Assembly: GCA_040383485.1 (NCBI GenBank)
Contig: JBEIDK010000077.1
Location: 1-15,100 of the forward strand
Direction of reading: 5' to 3'
Length of the DNA stretch: 15,100 nt
Source of the DNA: JBEIDK01 sp040383485
Lineage (GTDB): Bacteria > Bacteroidota > Bacteroidia > UBA4408
Part shown: piece after piece, positions 14,802 to 15,100 of the stretch
Numbering within the stretch: the first letter of the stretch is position 1
Layout: each line of letters starts with the position of its first letter
The notes under the pieces: generated by a model
Told to the model about the DNA's origin: nothing
Databases searched by the model: none
Seen by the model: only the letters and a program-made list of their open reading frames with translations
Program-made: the position numbers and the translations under genes

Positions 14802-15100
14802 ATGCAAAAAGAGGAAGTTATTTATGACAATAAGTTTCAAAACGGAAAATTATTGCCATTAATGGAAGAGTTTTATACCATACAAGGAGAAGGATATAAT
14901 ACTGGTAAGGCGGCTTATTTTATTAGGGTAGGAGGTTGTGATGTTGGCTGCCATTGGTGCGATGTAAAAGAAAGTTGGGATGCTAGCTTGCACCCGCTTA
15001 CAAATGTAGATAGCATTATTGAGAATGTAATGTTACATCCCGCAAAGGCAGTGGTAGTAACAGGTGGTGAGCCAAGTATGTATCCAATGCAATACATTAC
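14802..15100 (+). CDS. queE: 7-carboxy-7-deazaguanine synthase QueE (partial, 5' part)
   Basis: The frame from the ATG at 14802 stays open to the window edge (99 codons) and is the N-terminal part of QueE. This radical-SAM enzyme turns 6-carboxytetrahydropterin into 7-carboxy-7-deazaguanine on the way to queuosine in tRNA. PLMEEFYTIQGEGYNTGKAA (19-38) matches the substrate and cofactor region. The iron-sulfur cluster motif is C46-x3-C50-x2-C53 (GCDVGCHWCDVKESWD), and TGGEP at 87-91 is the usual SAM-binding motif. An ATG at 14770 is in another frame. There is no clear Shine-Dalgarno. It is divergent from the HU operon with about 250 bp between, and is the only plus-strand gene seen; the 3' end is outside the window. 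Confidence 0.95.
   Translation, partial: MQKEEVIYDNKFQNGKLLPLMEEFYTIQGEGYNTGKAAYFIRVGGCDVGCHWCDVKESWDASLHPLTNVDSIIENVMLHPAKAVVVTGGEPSMYPMQYI

Overview
The window looks like a chromosomal segment of a low-GC member of the Bacteroidota. The signs are a Bacteroidetes-type promoter (TTG-N19-TAnnTTTG-like) before the HU gene, few clear Shine-Dalgarno sequences, a 30-residue AURKAIP1/COX24-type basic protein, and a QueE and HU of the form usual in that phylum. All genes lie on the minus strand except a partial queE at the right edge.

Layout. 1-475: array of composite repeats with several hairpins per unit. 544-1473: multi-spanning membrane protein of unknown function. 1723-3732: a lycopene cyclase (CrtY) joined in one reading frame to a Brp/Blh beta-carotene 15,15'-dioxygenase. 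3733-4354: gene-free stretch. 4355-6862: P-type cation ATPase. 7261-10677: two-gene operon made of a GH130 mannoside phosphorylase and a GT4 glycosyltransferase with an all-helical C-terminal domain. 10678-11517: gene-poor stretch with the decayed tail of an AraC-family regulator, several hairpins and a single copy of the array hairpin. 11518-14550: housekeeping block HU - TPR protein - AURKAIP1/COX24 protein - ribonuclease G, read right to left. 14802-15100: 5' part of queE on the plus strand, divergent from HU.

How the genes work together. The CrtY-Blh fusion could take lycopene through beta-carotene to retinal in one polypeptide, which suggests a retinal-dependent rhodopsin elsewhere in the genome; none is in the window. 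The GH130/GT4 pair suggests synthesis or turnover of a mannose-containing glycan. The HU-TPR-small basic protein genes are 10-11 bp apart and probably form one operon; rng follows after a leader region rich in inverted repeats. The strongest candidates for something unusual are the CrtY-Blh fusion, the fused GT4/helical-barrel protein beside GH130, and the hairpin repeat family that recurs downstream of minus-strand genes, where it could act as a terminator.
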